Assembly: GCF_000014285.2 (NCBI RefSeq)
Contig: NC_008343.2
Location: 1,018,501-1,082,500 of the forward strand
DNA length: 64,000 nucleotides
Direction of reading: 5' to 3'
DNA from: Granulibacter bethesdensis CGDNIH1
Lineage (GTDB): Bacteria > Pseudomonadota > Alphaproteobacteria > Acetobacterales > Acetobacteraceae
Below, piece after piece: positions 33,567 to 42,395 of the stretch; position 1 is the first letter of the stretch; each line of letters starts with the position of its first letter. A program made the translations under genes and the position numbers. The notes beneath the pieces were generated by a model. It saw nothing but the letters and a program-made list of their open reading frames with translations. It did not search any database and was not told the origin of the DNA.

Positions 33567-34580
33567 TTAGCGTTCCGGACAGTACCCTTCGACTTCGACC
33601 AGCAGCTCCGCACGGCATATATCCGCGCGCAGGATGCATTCTGTGGCACCCGGTCCGAAAGCATCATTGAGAATGCTCTGAACAGCGGGCAGATCAGAGG
33701 GGTGACGTATGTAGGCCTTCAATCTGAGTGCCCGTGCATCCCCCTGAAATCCCTTATTTTGTGCTGCTTGCATGACGGCACGAATATTGGCCACTGTCTC
33801 CCATGTCTGTGCCTCAACATCATTCGGATGCAGGCTCTGGTGCCCGGTGATGGCGGCGGTGCCTGAAATGAACAGGTAACGCTCATGCTCTCCGGTGGTG
33901 GCTATAGTGGCGCGGGAAAAAGTCGGGCTGCGCGGCCCATATTGTTCAGGATAGCGATAGGCGCTGATCTGGCGAGGATTTTCCACCGGTATGCCCGCCT
34001 GACGCCCTGCCAGAACATAGACCAGTAATCCTCCGCTGCCGGTGCCAAGCGCACAGGCGGCTGGGGCGCTGGTTTCTTCCCGGCCACGGGCAGAGAAAGC
34101 ATCAAACCGGCCCTGATTGAACAGGTGGTACCGTTCTGTCCCATCATCCATATCATGAATCCGCGGCATATAGTTTGCGGTCTTGAGCAGATGGGGAAAG
34201 CCTTTTTCATCAATGACCGAGAAAAGTGCCTGATAGGCCCGGAAACTTGCCTCCCGCAGCGGTACATCATTGCTGATACGGACCGCGCCAAAAAACAGCC
34301 TGTCATTTTCTCCGTTGACGACCTGATCAGGGCCAATCTGGCGGCTGTCCCATCGCGACGTTGCGTCAGAGGCAAGCCACAGTTCCGCACCAACCCGCTC
34401 AGGCCAGAGAAGTGGAAGATCAGCCATCAGTCTCACTGGCCCGGTTTCCCCCCCGCTTTCCGGCAGGGAAGGGAGGCAGTTGAGACCGATGATCCCCAGT
34501 GCCGAGGAGGCCGCAGCGGATGAGACAGACCCGACAAACAGAGGGAGAGGGCTATAATACTGCACGGTTAACGATGTCAT
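33567..34580 (-). CDS. Chorismatase family protein (FkbO/Hyg5/XanB2-like)
   Basis: About 337 residues from ATG 34580 (MTSLTVQYYSPLP). The C-terminal half has a RidA-like fold, with chorismatase-type motifs GSGGLLVYVLAGRQAG, NPRQISAYRYPEQYGPRSP and the terminal ELLVEVEGYC with its conserved Glu. Chorismatases cleave pyruvate from chorismate, giving hydroxybenzoates or a dihydroxy-cyclohexadiene acid depending on subtype. In bacteria without UbiC, XanB2-type members supply 4-hydroxybenzoate for ubiquinone, which fits a respiratory acetic acid bacterium, but the subtype cannot be set from the sequence alone. The open frame extends to 34757, but that part lies across the divergent glgX promoter region and looks non-coding. 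Confidence 0.8.
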   Translation of the reverse strand: MTSLTVQYYSPLPLFVGSVSSAAASSALGIIGLNCLPSLPESGGETGPVRLMADLPLLWPERVGAELWLASDATSRWDSRQIGPDQVVNGENDRLFFGAVRISNDVPLREASFRAYQALFSVIDEKGFPHLLKTANYMPRIHDMDDGTERYHLFNQGRFDAFSARGREETSAPAACALGTGSGGLLVYVLAGRQAGIPVENPRQISAYRYPEQYGPRSPTFSRATIATTGEHERYLFISGTAAITGHQSLHPNDVEAQTWETVANIRAVMQAAQNKGFQGDARALRLKAYIRHPSDLPAVQSILNDAFGPGATECILRADICRAELLVEVEGYCPER

Positions 34581-34712
34581 GGTGAAGGATTGCTTCTGAA
34601 AGGCTGAGTGCAAAAGAAATGGCTGCAACTCACGATGCCATGCGGTCGTTTCAATGCGCGGGCCAGAATTGTGGATCGCAGGATTTTTAAGTTTAGCAGG
34701 GAATATTCTATC

Positions 34713-36842
34713 ATGGCATCTATCGTTTCGCGTCGGCTTCGTGAAGGCCTTCCCCATCCACGCGGAGCGATCTGGGACGGAGAAGGTATCAATGTCGCGT
34801 TATTCTCCGCCCATGCCACCAAGGTGGAGCTGTGCCTGTTCGATGAAAGCGGCACGCAGGAAAAAGAGCGTATCACCCTGCCTGAATATACGGATGAAAT
34901 TTTCCATGGCTATGTCTCCGGCCTGGGCCCTGGCACGGTTTATGGTTTCCGCGTCCATGGCCCCTATGAGCCGGAAGCCGGGCATCGCTTCAACCCTCAT
35001 AAGCTTTTGCTCGATCCCTATGCGCGGGTGCATATCGGAGAGCTGAACTGGAACCCGGCCTGTTTCGGCTATACGATCGGCTCGGAACAGGAGGATCTGT
35101 CTTTCGACGAGCGTGACAGCGCGGCGTTCATGCCGAAATGCGTGGTGGTAGACCAAAATTTCGACTGGCATGGGCAGGAGATTCGCCCCGGCATTCCGTG
35201 GGGCCGCACGATCACCTATGAAACCCATGTGCGCGGTTACACCATGCGTCATCCGGAGGTTCCAGAGCATTTACGTGGAACCTACGCCGGGTTGGCCAGT
35301 AAGCCGGTGCTGGATCATATCCGCGCTCTGGGGGTGACGAGTGTGGAGTTGCTGCCCGTTCACAGCTTTGTGCGTGACAGCCATCTGCTGGAAAAAGGGC
35401 TGACGAATTTCTGGGGCTACAACACGATCGGTTTTTTTGCGCCGGACCCGCTTTACGCGGCCGACCGCAACCGTGTGCTGGCTGAATTCAAGGAAATGGT
35501 AGCCCGCTTCCACGATGCCGGACTCGAGGTCATTCTGGATGTTGTCTACAACCACACGGCCGAGGGTAATGAAAAAGGTGCGACCCTGTCTTTCAAGGGG
35601 ATCGACAACGCGACCTACTATCGTCTTCTGCCTGATCAGAAGCGATTTTACATCAATGATACCGGCACCGGGAACACGCTCAATCTGTCCCATCCGCGTG
35701 TTATTCAGATGGTGACGGACAGCCTCCGTTATTGGGTGACGGAGATGCATGTCGATGGTTTCCGCTTCGATCTGGGCACGATTCTGGCGCGGGAGCCGGA
35801 TGGCTTTGATACCGAGAGCGGCTTCCTGCGCGCCGTGGGGCAGGATCCTGTTCTGGCGGGTGTGAAACTGATCGCCGAGCCATGGGATTGCGGACCGGGC
35901 GGATATCAGGTGGGCGGTTTCCCACCCGGTTGGGCGGAGTGGAACGACCAGTTCCGTGATACGACGCGCGATTTCTGGAGGGGTGAGGCAAGTGCCGCCG
36001 CGCTGGCACCCAGACTGTTAGGGTCCCCTGACAAGTTCGATCATCGTGGTCGCAAGCCATGGGCCAGCGTGAATTTCGTGACGGCCCATGACGGTTTCAC
36101 CCTCAATGATCTCGTCAGCTATAACGACAAGCATAACGAGGCGAATGGCGAGGATAACCGCGATGGTAGCGATCACGATCGCTCATGGAATTGCGGTGCC
36201 GAAGGGCCGACTGACGATCAGGACATTGAAACCTTACGCCAGCGCCAGATCAGAAACATGTTGGGTACGCTGCTATTGTCGCTCGGCACCCCGATGATAT
36301 TGGCAGGAGATGAATTCGGGCGCACCCAACAGGGCAATAACAATGCCTACTGTCAGGATAACGAGATCAGCTGGGTTGACTGGGATATTCAGGAGAAGGG
36401 GCATTCCCTGATCCGGTTTACGCAGAAACTGATCGCGTTACGTCAACAGCACCCCATTTTGTGGCGAGCGCGATTTCCCGGTGAAAACCAGAGTGATGAA
36501 TCCGGGATCACAGGGTTGCGCTGGATATCCGCGAGCGGTCAGGACATGACGCAGGAGGAATGGGAGGACGGGAATACCCGTACCTTCTCCATGCTGCTGG
36601 ATGGTCGTGCCCAGCCGACCGGGGTGAAAGAGCCGGGTCAGGATGCCAGCCTGTTGATCATCCTGAATGGATGGCAGGATGTTGTTTCCTTTACGCTGCC
36701 GGATTGTCCCGGCGGAGAGGAATGGAGACTCCTGATCGACACGAATATCCCTGATGATGATGGCGGGGCGTTGTTCCGGGTGGGCGATCAGTATCAGGTG
36801 ACGGGGCGTTCGGTGCTCGTGTTCGAGCATTGCAGAAGCTGA
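34713..36842 (+). CDS. glgX: Glycogen debranching enzyme (GlgX/isoamylase type)
   Basis: A 709-residue glycoside hydrolase family 13 protein that hydrolyses alpha-1,6 branches of glycogen. The N-terminal CBM48 (GLPHPRGAIWDGEGINVALFS) is followed by the (beta/alpha)8 barrel with DVVYNHTAEG, GFRFDLGTIL (nucleophile Asp), LIAEPWDCG (acid/base Glu) and FVTAHDGFTLNDLVSY. The segment NEANGEDNRDG is the GlgX/TreX signature. ATG 34713 is selected with cagggaa upstream. No other glycogen genes are in the window. The 3' end overlaps the convergent MFS gene by 49 bp. Confidence 0.93.
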   Translation: MASIVSRRLREGLPHPRGAIWDGEGINVALFSAHATKVELCLFDESGTQEKERITLPEYTDEIFHGYVSGLGPGTVYGFRVHGPYEPEAGHRFNPHKLLLDPYARVHIGELNWNPACFGYTIGSEQEDLSFDERDSAAFMPKCVVVDQNFDWHGQEIRPGIPWGRTITYETHVRGYTMRHPEVPEHLRGTYAGLASKPVLDHIRALGVTSVELLPVHSFVRDSHLLEKGLTNFWGYNTIGFFAPDPLYAADRNRVLAEFKEMVARFHDAGLEVILDVVYNHTAEGNEKGATLSFKGIDNATYYRLLPDQKRFYINDTGTGNTLNLSHPRVIQMVTDSLRYWVTEMHVDGFRFDLGTILAREPDGFDTESGFLRAVGQDPVLAGVKLIAEPWDCGPGGYQVGGFPPGWAEWNDQFRDTTRDFWRGEASAAALAPRLLGSPDKFDHRGRKPWASVNFVTAHDGFTLNDLVSYNDKHNEANGEDNRDGSDHDRSWNCGAEGPTDDQDIETLRQRQIRNMLGTLLLSLGTPMILAGDEFGRTQQGNNNAYCQDNEISWVDWDIQEKGHSLIRFTQKLIALRQQHPILWRARFPGENQSDESGITGLRWISASGQDMTQEEWEDGNTRTFSMLLDGRAQPTGVKEPGQDASLLIILNGWQDVVSFTLPDCPGGEEWRLLIDTNIPDDDGGALFRVGDQYQVTGRSVLVFEHCRS

Positions 36843-38080
36843 TCCGGTTGTCTGGCCGGTGTGTGCGAATAGAGCACAATGCCGGCCATGCCGATGGCGA
36901 CGATGCTTAACCCGCCACCGGCGATCAATCCGATTGGCCCTGTCAGAGCGAGCATAGAGGGCGCAATCGCCAACCCGGCCAGCATGCCGCCATTATAGCT
37001 AATCAGAAAGCCACGGGCCGAAGCGGGAACGTCATGAGCGTTCAGCACGGTCTGACGCAGGATGGCAATGGGAATATCCTCGAATGGCCCTCCCGTACCG
37101 GCGATGGCGGCACAGATCATAAGGCCTGGTGCTATCCAGTGAGGAGGTGCCAGTAAAGCCACCAATGTCATGCAGGCCAGACCGGCTCCAACCAATGCCG
37201 TGCCTCCGAACATCATGCAGGCGGGGAGGGCGGGGAGGGGACGGTTGCCCACGATCATCATGCCCAGCACGTTGCCGACACCGTAGGCGGCAATCACTGC
37301 GCCATAGGATGACAGGCCGGTGGCTCCTGGCTGCAACCGGGTAATCAGCAGCGGCAGGGCCAGATAGACAATCGCATACCATGCACCGCAGATTGCCGGG
37401 CCGATAAGGAAGGAATACCAGAGCAAAGGATGTCCGCGATTGGCAGTAATGGCATGCCATGGCGTCGGTATGTGGCGGGTTGGTGCGGCATCCTGACGAA
37501 CCTGATTGCGACCGGTCAGCCAGACTGCGATGGCTGAAATGGCAAAGGTGATGGCATCGGCAGTAAAAAAATGCACCAGTGGCAGAAAGCCCGCCAGCAT
37601 GCTGATCATGACCGGTCCGAGCAATCTGGCAACACGGTCTGTCATGTCCATCAGGGCATTGGCGGCTGGCAACTCGCTCTGATCTGGCACCAGTTGCGGC
37701 AGGACAACCTGAAGGGCCGGCCTGAACAGCGCCTGTCCCAATGCAATCAGAAGAATGGCTTGAAGCAGAAATGGCGCTGAAACACCGCCCTTGATGAGCC
37801 ATGCGCCGATCAGCGCAGCAAGAGAAACCATGCGAATCAGATCGGCCCCGATCATCACCCGGAACTGTGGCTTTCGGTCCGCCCAGGGGCCGACAAAAAA
37901 AGCGGCCAATAGAATACAAAATCCCTGAAAGGCGGTCAGATATCCTGCATTGGCCCCAAATGCTTGCACAGCCGCCCAGGAGAGAGCAACGAGGTAGAGC
38001 TGGTCGCCAATCGCTGAGAACGAAAGGCCACCCCACAGGCACGCCAGCCTATGATGGCGCAGGACAAGAAACAGTTTCAT
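36794..38080 (-). CDS. Major facilitator superfamily transporter
   Basis: About 428 residues with some 10-12 hydrophobic helices. The N-terminal pattern (LACLWGGLSFSAIGDQLYLVALSW) and the loop VGPWADRKPQFRVMIGADLIR after helix 2-3 resemble the drug-export/enterobactin-exporter-like MFS subgroup. ATG 38080 (MKLFLVLRHH) is preferred to 38113. Substrate unknown. The last 49 bp of the gene overlap glgX on the other strand. Confidence 0.82.
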   Translation of the reverse strand: MKLFLVLRHHRLACLWGGLSFSAIGDQLYLVALSWAAVQAFGANAGYLTAFQGFCILLAAFFVGPWADRKPQFRVMIGADLIRMVSLAALIGAWLIKGGVSAPFLLQAILLIALGQALFRPALQVVLPQLVPDQSELPAANALMDMTDRVARLLGPVMISMLAGFLPLVHFFTADAITFAISAIAVWLTGRNQVRQDAAPTRHIPTPWHAITANRGHPLLWYSFLIGPAICGAWYAIVYLALPLLITRLQPGATGLSSYGAVIAAYGVGNVLGMMIVGNRPLPALPACMMFGGTALVGAGLACMTLVALLAPPHWIAPGLMICAAIAGTGGPFEDIPIAILRQTVLNAHDVPASARGFLISYNGGMLAGLAIAPSMLALTGPIGLIAGGGLSIVAIGMAGIVLYSHTPARQPDQLLQCSNTSTERPVT

Positions 38081-38219
38081 GTCATGGTTTCTGGCATGTC
38101 GGCATGCCAGCAAAAAGGGCCTCGTTTTGAAGCATACGAGACCCGTTTCAAAAACAGCATATAGAGTGACGGCGATTAGAGTGACAGCGATGCCAGTTTA
38201 TGAGGTCGCCGGAAATAGT

Positions 38220-39074
38220 TTAACGCAGATTATGGTTGATCGAATCTGTGGCCAGGTCGGCACCGAAATTCATTGAACCTGTCGTCTGATCGGCCGTTAT
38301 CTGTTTGCCAACGGAGAGATCAATGCCCCGCTTGCGGGAAGACGAAGGAGCTTGAGCAACCTCCTGATAGACTGGCTGGTCAGAACCCCCGACCACCGCT
38401 GCAACACGACCACCGGCAGGAGCCAGATTACGCGGGGGCGGATTCAGGTCGGGAACGGAGGCTGATGCCATCCTTGTGGCTGATCCAGACTGTCCCTCAG
38501 GACGGTCGTAAATAAAACCGTAGGTCGGGTAGACACTTCCATAAGTTTCGGAATGACCGAGCGCTACACGAACCGAGGTCCAGTCATTGTTCGGGGATAC
38601 GTCGACGACGGAGATGCCTTTGCTGACACCGCCACGGGCGCCGGGACCGCGCCAGTTTGCGTGGTCAATCAAGACTTCACGACTGTTAATAACTTGTTCA
38701 ACGACGGCGACATGGCCGAGACGCATATGACCGTTGGCACGGAAATTGAGGATGCTGCCGGTTTCGGGGGCGTTTCCTCGGGCATACACGCCTTCAGCGG
38801 CATCCCACCAGTTTGCGGCATTCCCCTTGAGTTCAATCCCGGAGACAGAGCGGGCATAGGGAACGCATTGAAGGGCGGAGAAAGATCGGTGACGGGAGGC
38901 GTATTGAAGACTGTGTTTTATATGCAACGATGCATGGTGATTATGTGACACCCCTGCTTGTCGACCCGCAACATGTTTGCTACGTGCCTGAGCGGTGCCG
39001 GTCATAAGTGGAAGGGACAGCGCAATAGCTGTTCCGTAACCCAAGACCTTCTTGCCGGTTGCCCATGCCAGCAT
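38220..39074 (-). CDS. Exported CHAP-domain protein (putative cell-wall amidase/peptidase)
   Basis: A 284-residue protein with a signal peptide (VLGYGTAIALSLPLMTGTAQA, cleavage near residue 30). The CHAP domain has its cysteine C70 in ALQCVPYAR, histidine H121 in LGHVAVV and Asn near 140 in DHANW, the normal catalytic set for peptidoglycan amidases or endopeptidases. The C-terminal ~90 residues are disordered and Pro/Ser/Ala rich. Single gene on the minus strand with a bidirectional terminator upstream. Confidence 0.85.
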   Translation of the reverse strand: MLAWATGKKVLGYGTAIALSLPLMTGTAQARSKHVAGRQAGVSHNHHASLHIKHSLQYASRHRSFSALQCVPYARSVSGIELKGNAANWWDAAEGVYARGNAPETGSILNFRANGHMRLGHVAVVEQVINSREVLIDHANWRGPGARGGVSKGISVVDVSPNNDWTSVRVALGHSETYGSVYPTYGFIYDRPEGQSGSATRMASASVPDLNPPPRNLAPAGGRVAAVVGGSDQPVYQEVAQAPSSSRKRGIDLSVGKQITADQTTGSMNFGADLATDSINHNLR

Positions 39075-39233
39075 ATGCTACCCCCGTTCACCCCATTACC
39101 TATTCAATGGGTTAGCAACAGAGTTGCGTCGCTGACAACCCCGTAAATTGCGTCAGATGACGATCTTCTTCATGAATCCTCCATCTCGCGGTCATTATCG
39201 GGGTGGAGAGGGCACATGACTGCGCCTGAATCG

Positions 39234-39272
39234 AAAAGGCAGGCCTGAAATATATTTCAGGCCTGCCTTTTT
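39234..39272 (-). terminator. Bidirectional terminator after the RidA gene
   Basis: A perfect 17-bp stem (arms 39234-39250 and 39255-39271; AAAAGGCAGGCCTGAAA and its complement) with loop TATA, bordered by A and T runs on both sides. It lies 19 bp after the RidA stop. Confidence 0.93.
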
Positions 39273-39290
39273 CGGTAAATTTTCGACTCG

Positions 39291-39647
39291 TTACCGGCAG
39301 GCGGTGACCATCACCTCGACCAGACCTTTGGGATCTACCAACTCGGCCTGCACGCAGGCTCGTACCGGGGGGTGACCACCATGCCCGGCAATCCATTCTT
39401 CCCACACGGCATTGAAGCCGGGACGGTCAGCGAGGTTTTTCAGCCACACCTGCGCCTGAAGCAGCCTGGTGGCGTCGGTGCCGTGCTGTTCCAGCAGGGC
39501 GTCGATCCGGTCCAGAACCTGATGGGTCTGGCCTGTAATGTCCTGAGTGCTGTCTTCCGCGACAACGCCCTGAAGATAAACGAAACCGTGATACTCGACA
39601 GCGGCGGAGAGAATGCTGTTCGGCTCCGTGCGGATGATTTTGCTCAT
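39291..39647 (-). CDS. RidA/YjgF family protein
   Basis: A 118-residue member of the RidA family, which in its archetypes hydrolyses reactive enamine/imine intermediates made by PLP enzymes. Features: YLQGVVAEDSTQDITGQTHQVLDRIDALL in the middle, and the C-terminal RACVQAELVDPKGLVEVMVTA with the conserved Arg (PPVRACV) that holds the substrate carboxylate. The conserved Glu near the end of RidA proper is seen as VEVMVTA. Exact subfamily not assigned. Confidence 0.9.
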   Translation of the reverse strand: MSKIIRTEPNSILSAAVEYHGFVYLQGVVAEDSTQDITGQTHQVLDRIDALLEQHGTDATRLLQAQVWLKNLADRPGFNAVWEEWIAGHGGHPPVRACVQAELVDPKGLVEVMVTACR

Positions 39648-39720
39648 GATGATATTTCCTTGATCAAGCTGAACGTCGCGCGGTCAGGTGTGGATGTGCC
39701 ACGTCCCTGATCACGGCGGC

Positions 39721-40089
39721 TTACATGGAGTTGGACTGCATGTTGGTGCTGGGCAGAAGGCTGCCAACCGGCTGCTGACCACTGCCGCCATTGCGACGGA
39801 TGCAGTTGATGACGTTCCGATTATGACCGTAGCTGTCGGACAGGCCGGAGGTAATGACGCCGGGTGCCCCGATCCCGGCATAGGGGGCATCCATGACGCC
39901 GCCATGATAACGATCGGCACTGTAGACCGCGTCAGGATTCTGGGCGGTAAAGATTTCATCGGCCTGTTTGGCACAGGCAGCGGCCACCTGGGTCTGCCTG
40001 GCATCCATCCTCGCGGCGCAACCGCTGATCATCAGCCCGCCTGTAGCAACCAGAAGCAGGCGTTTCAGCCCTGACGGCGTTGCGGTCAT
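39721..40089 (-). CDS. Predicted lipoprotein, 122 residues
   Basis: ATG 40089 with a caggaga ribosome binding site 8 bp upstream is chosen; the open frame continues upstream only by chance. The signal (LKRLLLVATGGLMISGC) ends in a lipobox ISGC. The mature part includes VAAACAKQADEIFTAQNPDAVYSADRY and a Gly/Ser-rich tail with one more cysteine (VINCIRR). No family recognised. It ends 74 bp before the RidA gene on the same strand. Confidence 0.7.
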   Translation of the reverse strand: MTATPSGLKRLLLVATGGLMISGCAARMDARQTQVAAACAKQADEIFTAQNPDAVYSADRYHGGVMDAPYAGIGAPGVITSGLSDSYGHNRNVINCIRRNGGSGQQPVGSLLPSTNMQSNSM

Positions 40090-40183
40090 GTGTTCGTCTC
40101 CTGTTTCCCTGACGCGGACGTATGACCGCTGCAGCGGCGTTGTAAACCGGGTCATGGCTGCTGTCTCGGCCAAACTCTCCCGA

Positions 40184-40684
40184 TTACAGGGAGGAAGCCA
40201 GAGCGCTGGGTAATGCCGCCAGCCTCGACTGGAACAGGGGGGCATCAAATCCGGCCGTGTCGGTCAATATCTCGGTAGCAGCCAGATGCAGCAAGGCAGG
40301 ATGCAGGCTGACCTCACCTTTTTGAATCGAGAAATAGGGCCGCAGGGCCGGCGCACGGCTCATCAGGTCGATCAAGGCGAGCAGGCGGATCAGCAGGGAA
40401 ATACCCCGTGTGGTGTCCAGCCCGGTGGTTGCGTCGATTGCCGAGGCCCAGCAGCGGGCATCCCCATCGGTCAGGGCCATTTCCACTGGTCTGTCATCCG
40501 TCCCGGCAAAGCGGAAAAACCGGGGAGGTCCCCAATGCTGAGCGGCTGCCGCATCCCGTGCCGCGTCCCAGGCATTCGCCAGATCGCGCACCGGAACCGG
40601 CGGCAGGGAGGGAGGCATGCGGTCGGTCGCGTAATAGTGTGCGCCCGACTCATCTTCCCTGACGTGGATACGGCGATCTTTCAT
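40184..40684 (-). CDS. Hypothetical protein downstream of DUF192 gene
   Basis: A 166-residue soluble protein from ATG 40684, 17 bp after the stop of the DUF192 gene on the same strand, so probably co-transcribed. It opens MKDRRIHVREDESGAHYYATDRMP. A hydrophobic stretch GISLLIRLLALIDLM lies in the middle and an Ala/Leu-rich end follows. No ribosome binding site is obvious, consistent with coupling. I do not recognise a family. The longer open frame upstream is out of phase with DUF192 and looks non-coding. Confidence 0.65.
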   Translation of the reverse strand: MKDRRIHVREDESGAHYYATDRMPPSLPPVPVRDLANAWDAARDAAAAQHWGPPRFFRFAGTDDRPVEMALTDGDARCWASAIDATTGLDTTRGISLLIRLLALIDLMSRAPALRPYFSIQKGEVSLHPALLHLAATEILTDTAGFDAPLFQSRLAALPSALASSL

Positions 40685-40701
40685 TCTATATAAACCGGGT
40701 T

Positions 40702-41235
40702 TCAGTCCGGCTTTTTCGCAGGAGCACGGGCGGGAACAGAGGCAGCTTCGGCCATGGAGGCAATGGCTGGAGTGGTGATCCTGTCGCCGACACGGATGTC
40801 GTTTTTCTCGGTCGTGCCGGCGGCCAGTTCCAGCGTCGCACGGACCGGGCCGTTGCTGTCGATCACTGAGAGACTGCGCGGAACCGTGTTCTCGGCAATG
40901 GCGTGGATCGTGCCATCCTCGTTGATGAACACCATATCGAGAGGAACCAGCGTATTGCGCATCCACATCTGGCTGTTTCGCGGCGCGTTCCAGTCGAACA
41001 GCATGCCGCCATCGGCCGGGACTGATGTACGCCACATCAGACCGATGGTCTGCTGATCCACCGTGTGAGCAACCTCGACTTTAAAGGGCACGGACCGGCC
41101 ATCATGGGTATGCACAATGAGAGGCTCCCGCTTCATCTCCGGCTGTGGCTTTGTATCATCCAGAGCATGGGCCTGAGGAGCAAAAATAATCAGCGGGCTG
41201 GCAGCCAGCACACTCAGCAGGAAACGACGCTTCAC
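40702..41235 (-). CDS. DUF192 family exported protein
   Basis: A 177-residue protein with a signal peptide (RRFLLSVLAASPLIIFAPQAHA). The DUF192 core is clear: VEVAHTVDQQTIGLMWRTSVPADGGMLFDW, then MWMRNTLVPLDMVFINEDGTIHAI and VRATLELAAGT. The family is widespread in bacteria and archaea, and its function is unknown. A Lys/Pro/Ala-rich tail follows. First gene of a two-gene unit with the 166-residue hypothetical protein. Confidence 0.87.
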   Translation of the reverse strand: MKRRFLLSVLAASPLIIFAPQAHALDDTKPQPEMKREPLIVHTHDGRSVPFKVEVAHTVDQQTIGLMWRTSVPADGGMLFDWNAPRNSQMWMRNTLVPLDMVFINEDGTIHAIAENTVPRSLSVIDSNGPVRATLELAAGTTEKNDIRVGDRITTPAIASMAEAASVPARAPAKKPD

Positions 41236-41411
41236 GATCCGGGTTCTCCGATAACGGCATGATCTGAGACGGTTCTATTCTGTCAGACGTTTCGCGCCAA
41301 TGTCCTTGGCCCAGTAATCCTCATTCCGACGATCAGGGGACGGATATTGCGGCCCGCTGCGGACAGGCCCATCTCTGATTAAGGAAACAGCCCATTGCGG
41401 AAAGAGGGCGG

Positions 41412-42395
41412 ATGAATAACGCGGACGATCTTCACGTCATCAGAACGGCGGTTGCATGGCAGGAAGAGGGTGCTTCAGTGGCATTGGCTACGGTGATGCA
41501 AAGCTGGGGCAGCTCACCCAGACCACCGGGCAGTTTGATGGCTGTGGCGGATGACGGCCGTATTGCAGGCTCTGTCAGCGGTGGCTGCGTTGAGGCTGCG
41601 GTGGTGGATGAGGCCATGACGACATTCAGCACGGGTCGTCTGCGTATGGTTGAGTATGGCGTTACGCAGGAGAGGGCCTGGGAAGTCGGGCTGGCCTGCG
41701 GCGGCAAGGTCCGCATTCTGGTGGAGCCTATACAGCAGGAGCATGTTCCTCTGCTGTATGCCATTCGTGCTGCATGTGAACCGGGAGAGGAGGGGATTTC
41801 CTTGATCCGATCGCTGGCAACAGGAACATGGAAGCTTCTCCCGGTGGACGGGCAGGCCGGACCATCCGTCGTGCTGACGGAGCAGGAGTTTACGCAATCA
41901 TTTCATCCTCCGGCGCGTCTTCTGACGGTGGGGGCGGTCCATGTCGCACAGATACTGACGGGACTGGCGACAAAAATCGGTTTCGCCTGCACGGTGATCG
42001 ATCCGCGACCGGCCTTGCTGACAGCAGAACGGTTTCCGGATGCCAATCTGTGTGTGGCATGGCCGGATGAAGCGATCGTCGCGATGAAACCTGATGCTCG
42101 AACGGCCGTGATCGTTCTGAGCCATGATCCCAAACTTGATGATCCCGCGCTGCTGGCGGCTTTACGGACGCAGGCATTTTATATCGGCGCTTTGGGATCG
42201 GCCCGTACCCACTCGGCACGATTGGCGCGATTGCGGGATGAAGGCGTGAATGAGTCCGCACTGGGCAGGGTTCGTGGACCTGCCGGACTGCAATTGGGTG
42301 GACGGCGCGCTACGGACATTGCCCTCTCTATTCTGGCTGAAATTTCGGCTGTCCGTCATGGGGCTGCGCTTGCGATACGGCAGGATGCGGCATGA
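41412..42395 (+). CDS. XdhC/CoxI family molybdenum-cofactor maturation protein
   Basis: A 327-residue protein that in homologues binds molybdenum cofactor, promotes its sulfuration and inserts it into xanthine dehydrogenase-type enzymes. Signature GSVSGGCVEAAVVDEA is at about 55-70; the C-terminal Rossmann-like half (VGAVHVAQILTGLATKIGFACTVIDPR, IGALGSARTHSARLARL) is standard. The stop overlaps the next gene (ATGA), a cofactor nucleotidyltransferase fusion, so the two act together. The target dehydrogenase is not in the window. Confidence 0.88.
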   Translation: MNNADDLHVIRTAVAWQEEGASVALATVMQSWGSSPRPPGSLMAVADDGRIAGSVSGGCVEAAVVDEAMTTFSTGRLRMVEYGVTQERAWEVGLACGGKVRILVEPIQQEHVPLLYAIRAACEPGEEGISLIRSLATGTWKLLPVDGQAGPSVVLTEQEFTQSFHPPARLLTVGAVHVAQILTGLATKIGFACTVIDPRPALLTAERFPDANLCVAWPDEAIVAMKPDARTAVIVLSHDPKLDDPALLAALRTQAFYIGALGSARTHSARLARLRDEGVNESALGRVRGPAGLQLGGRRATDIALSILAEISAVRHGAALAIRQDAA

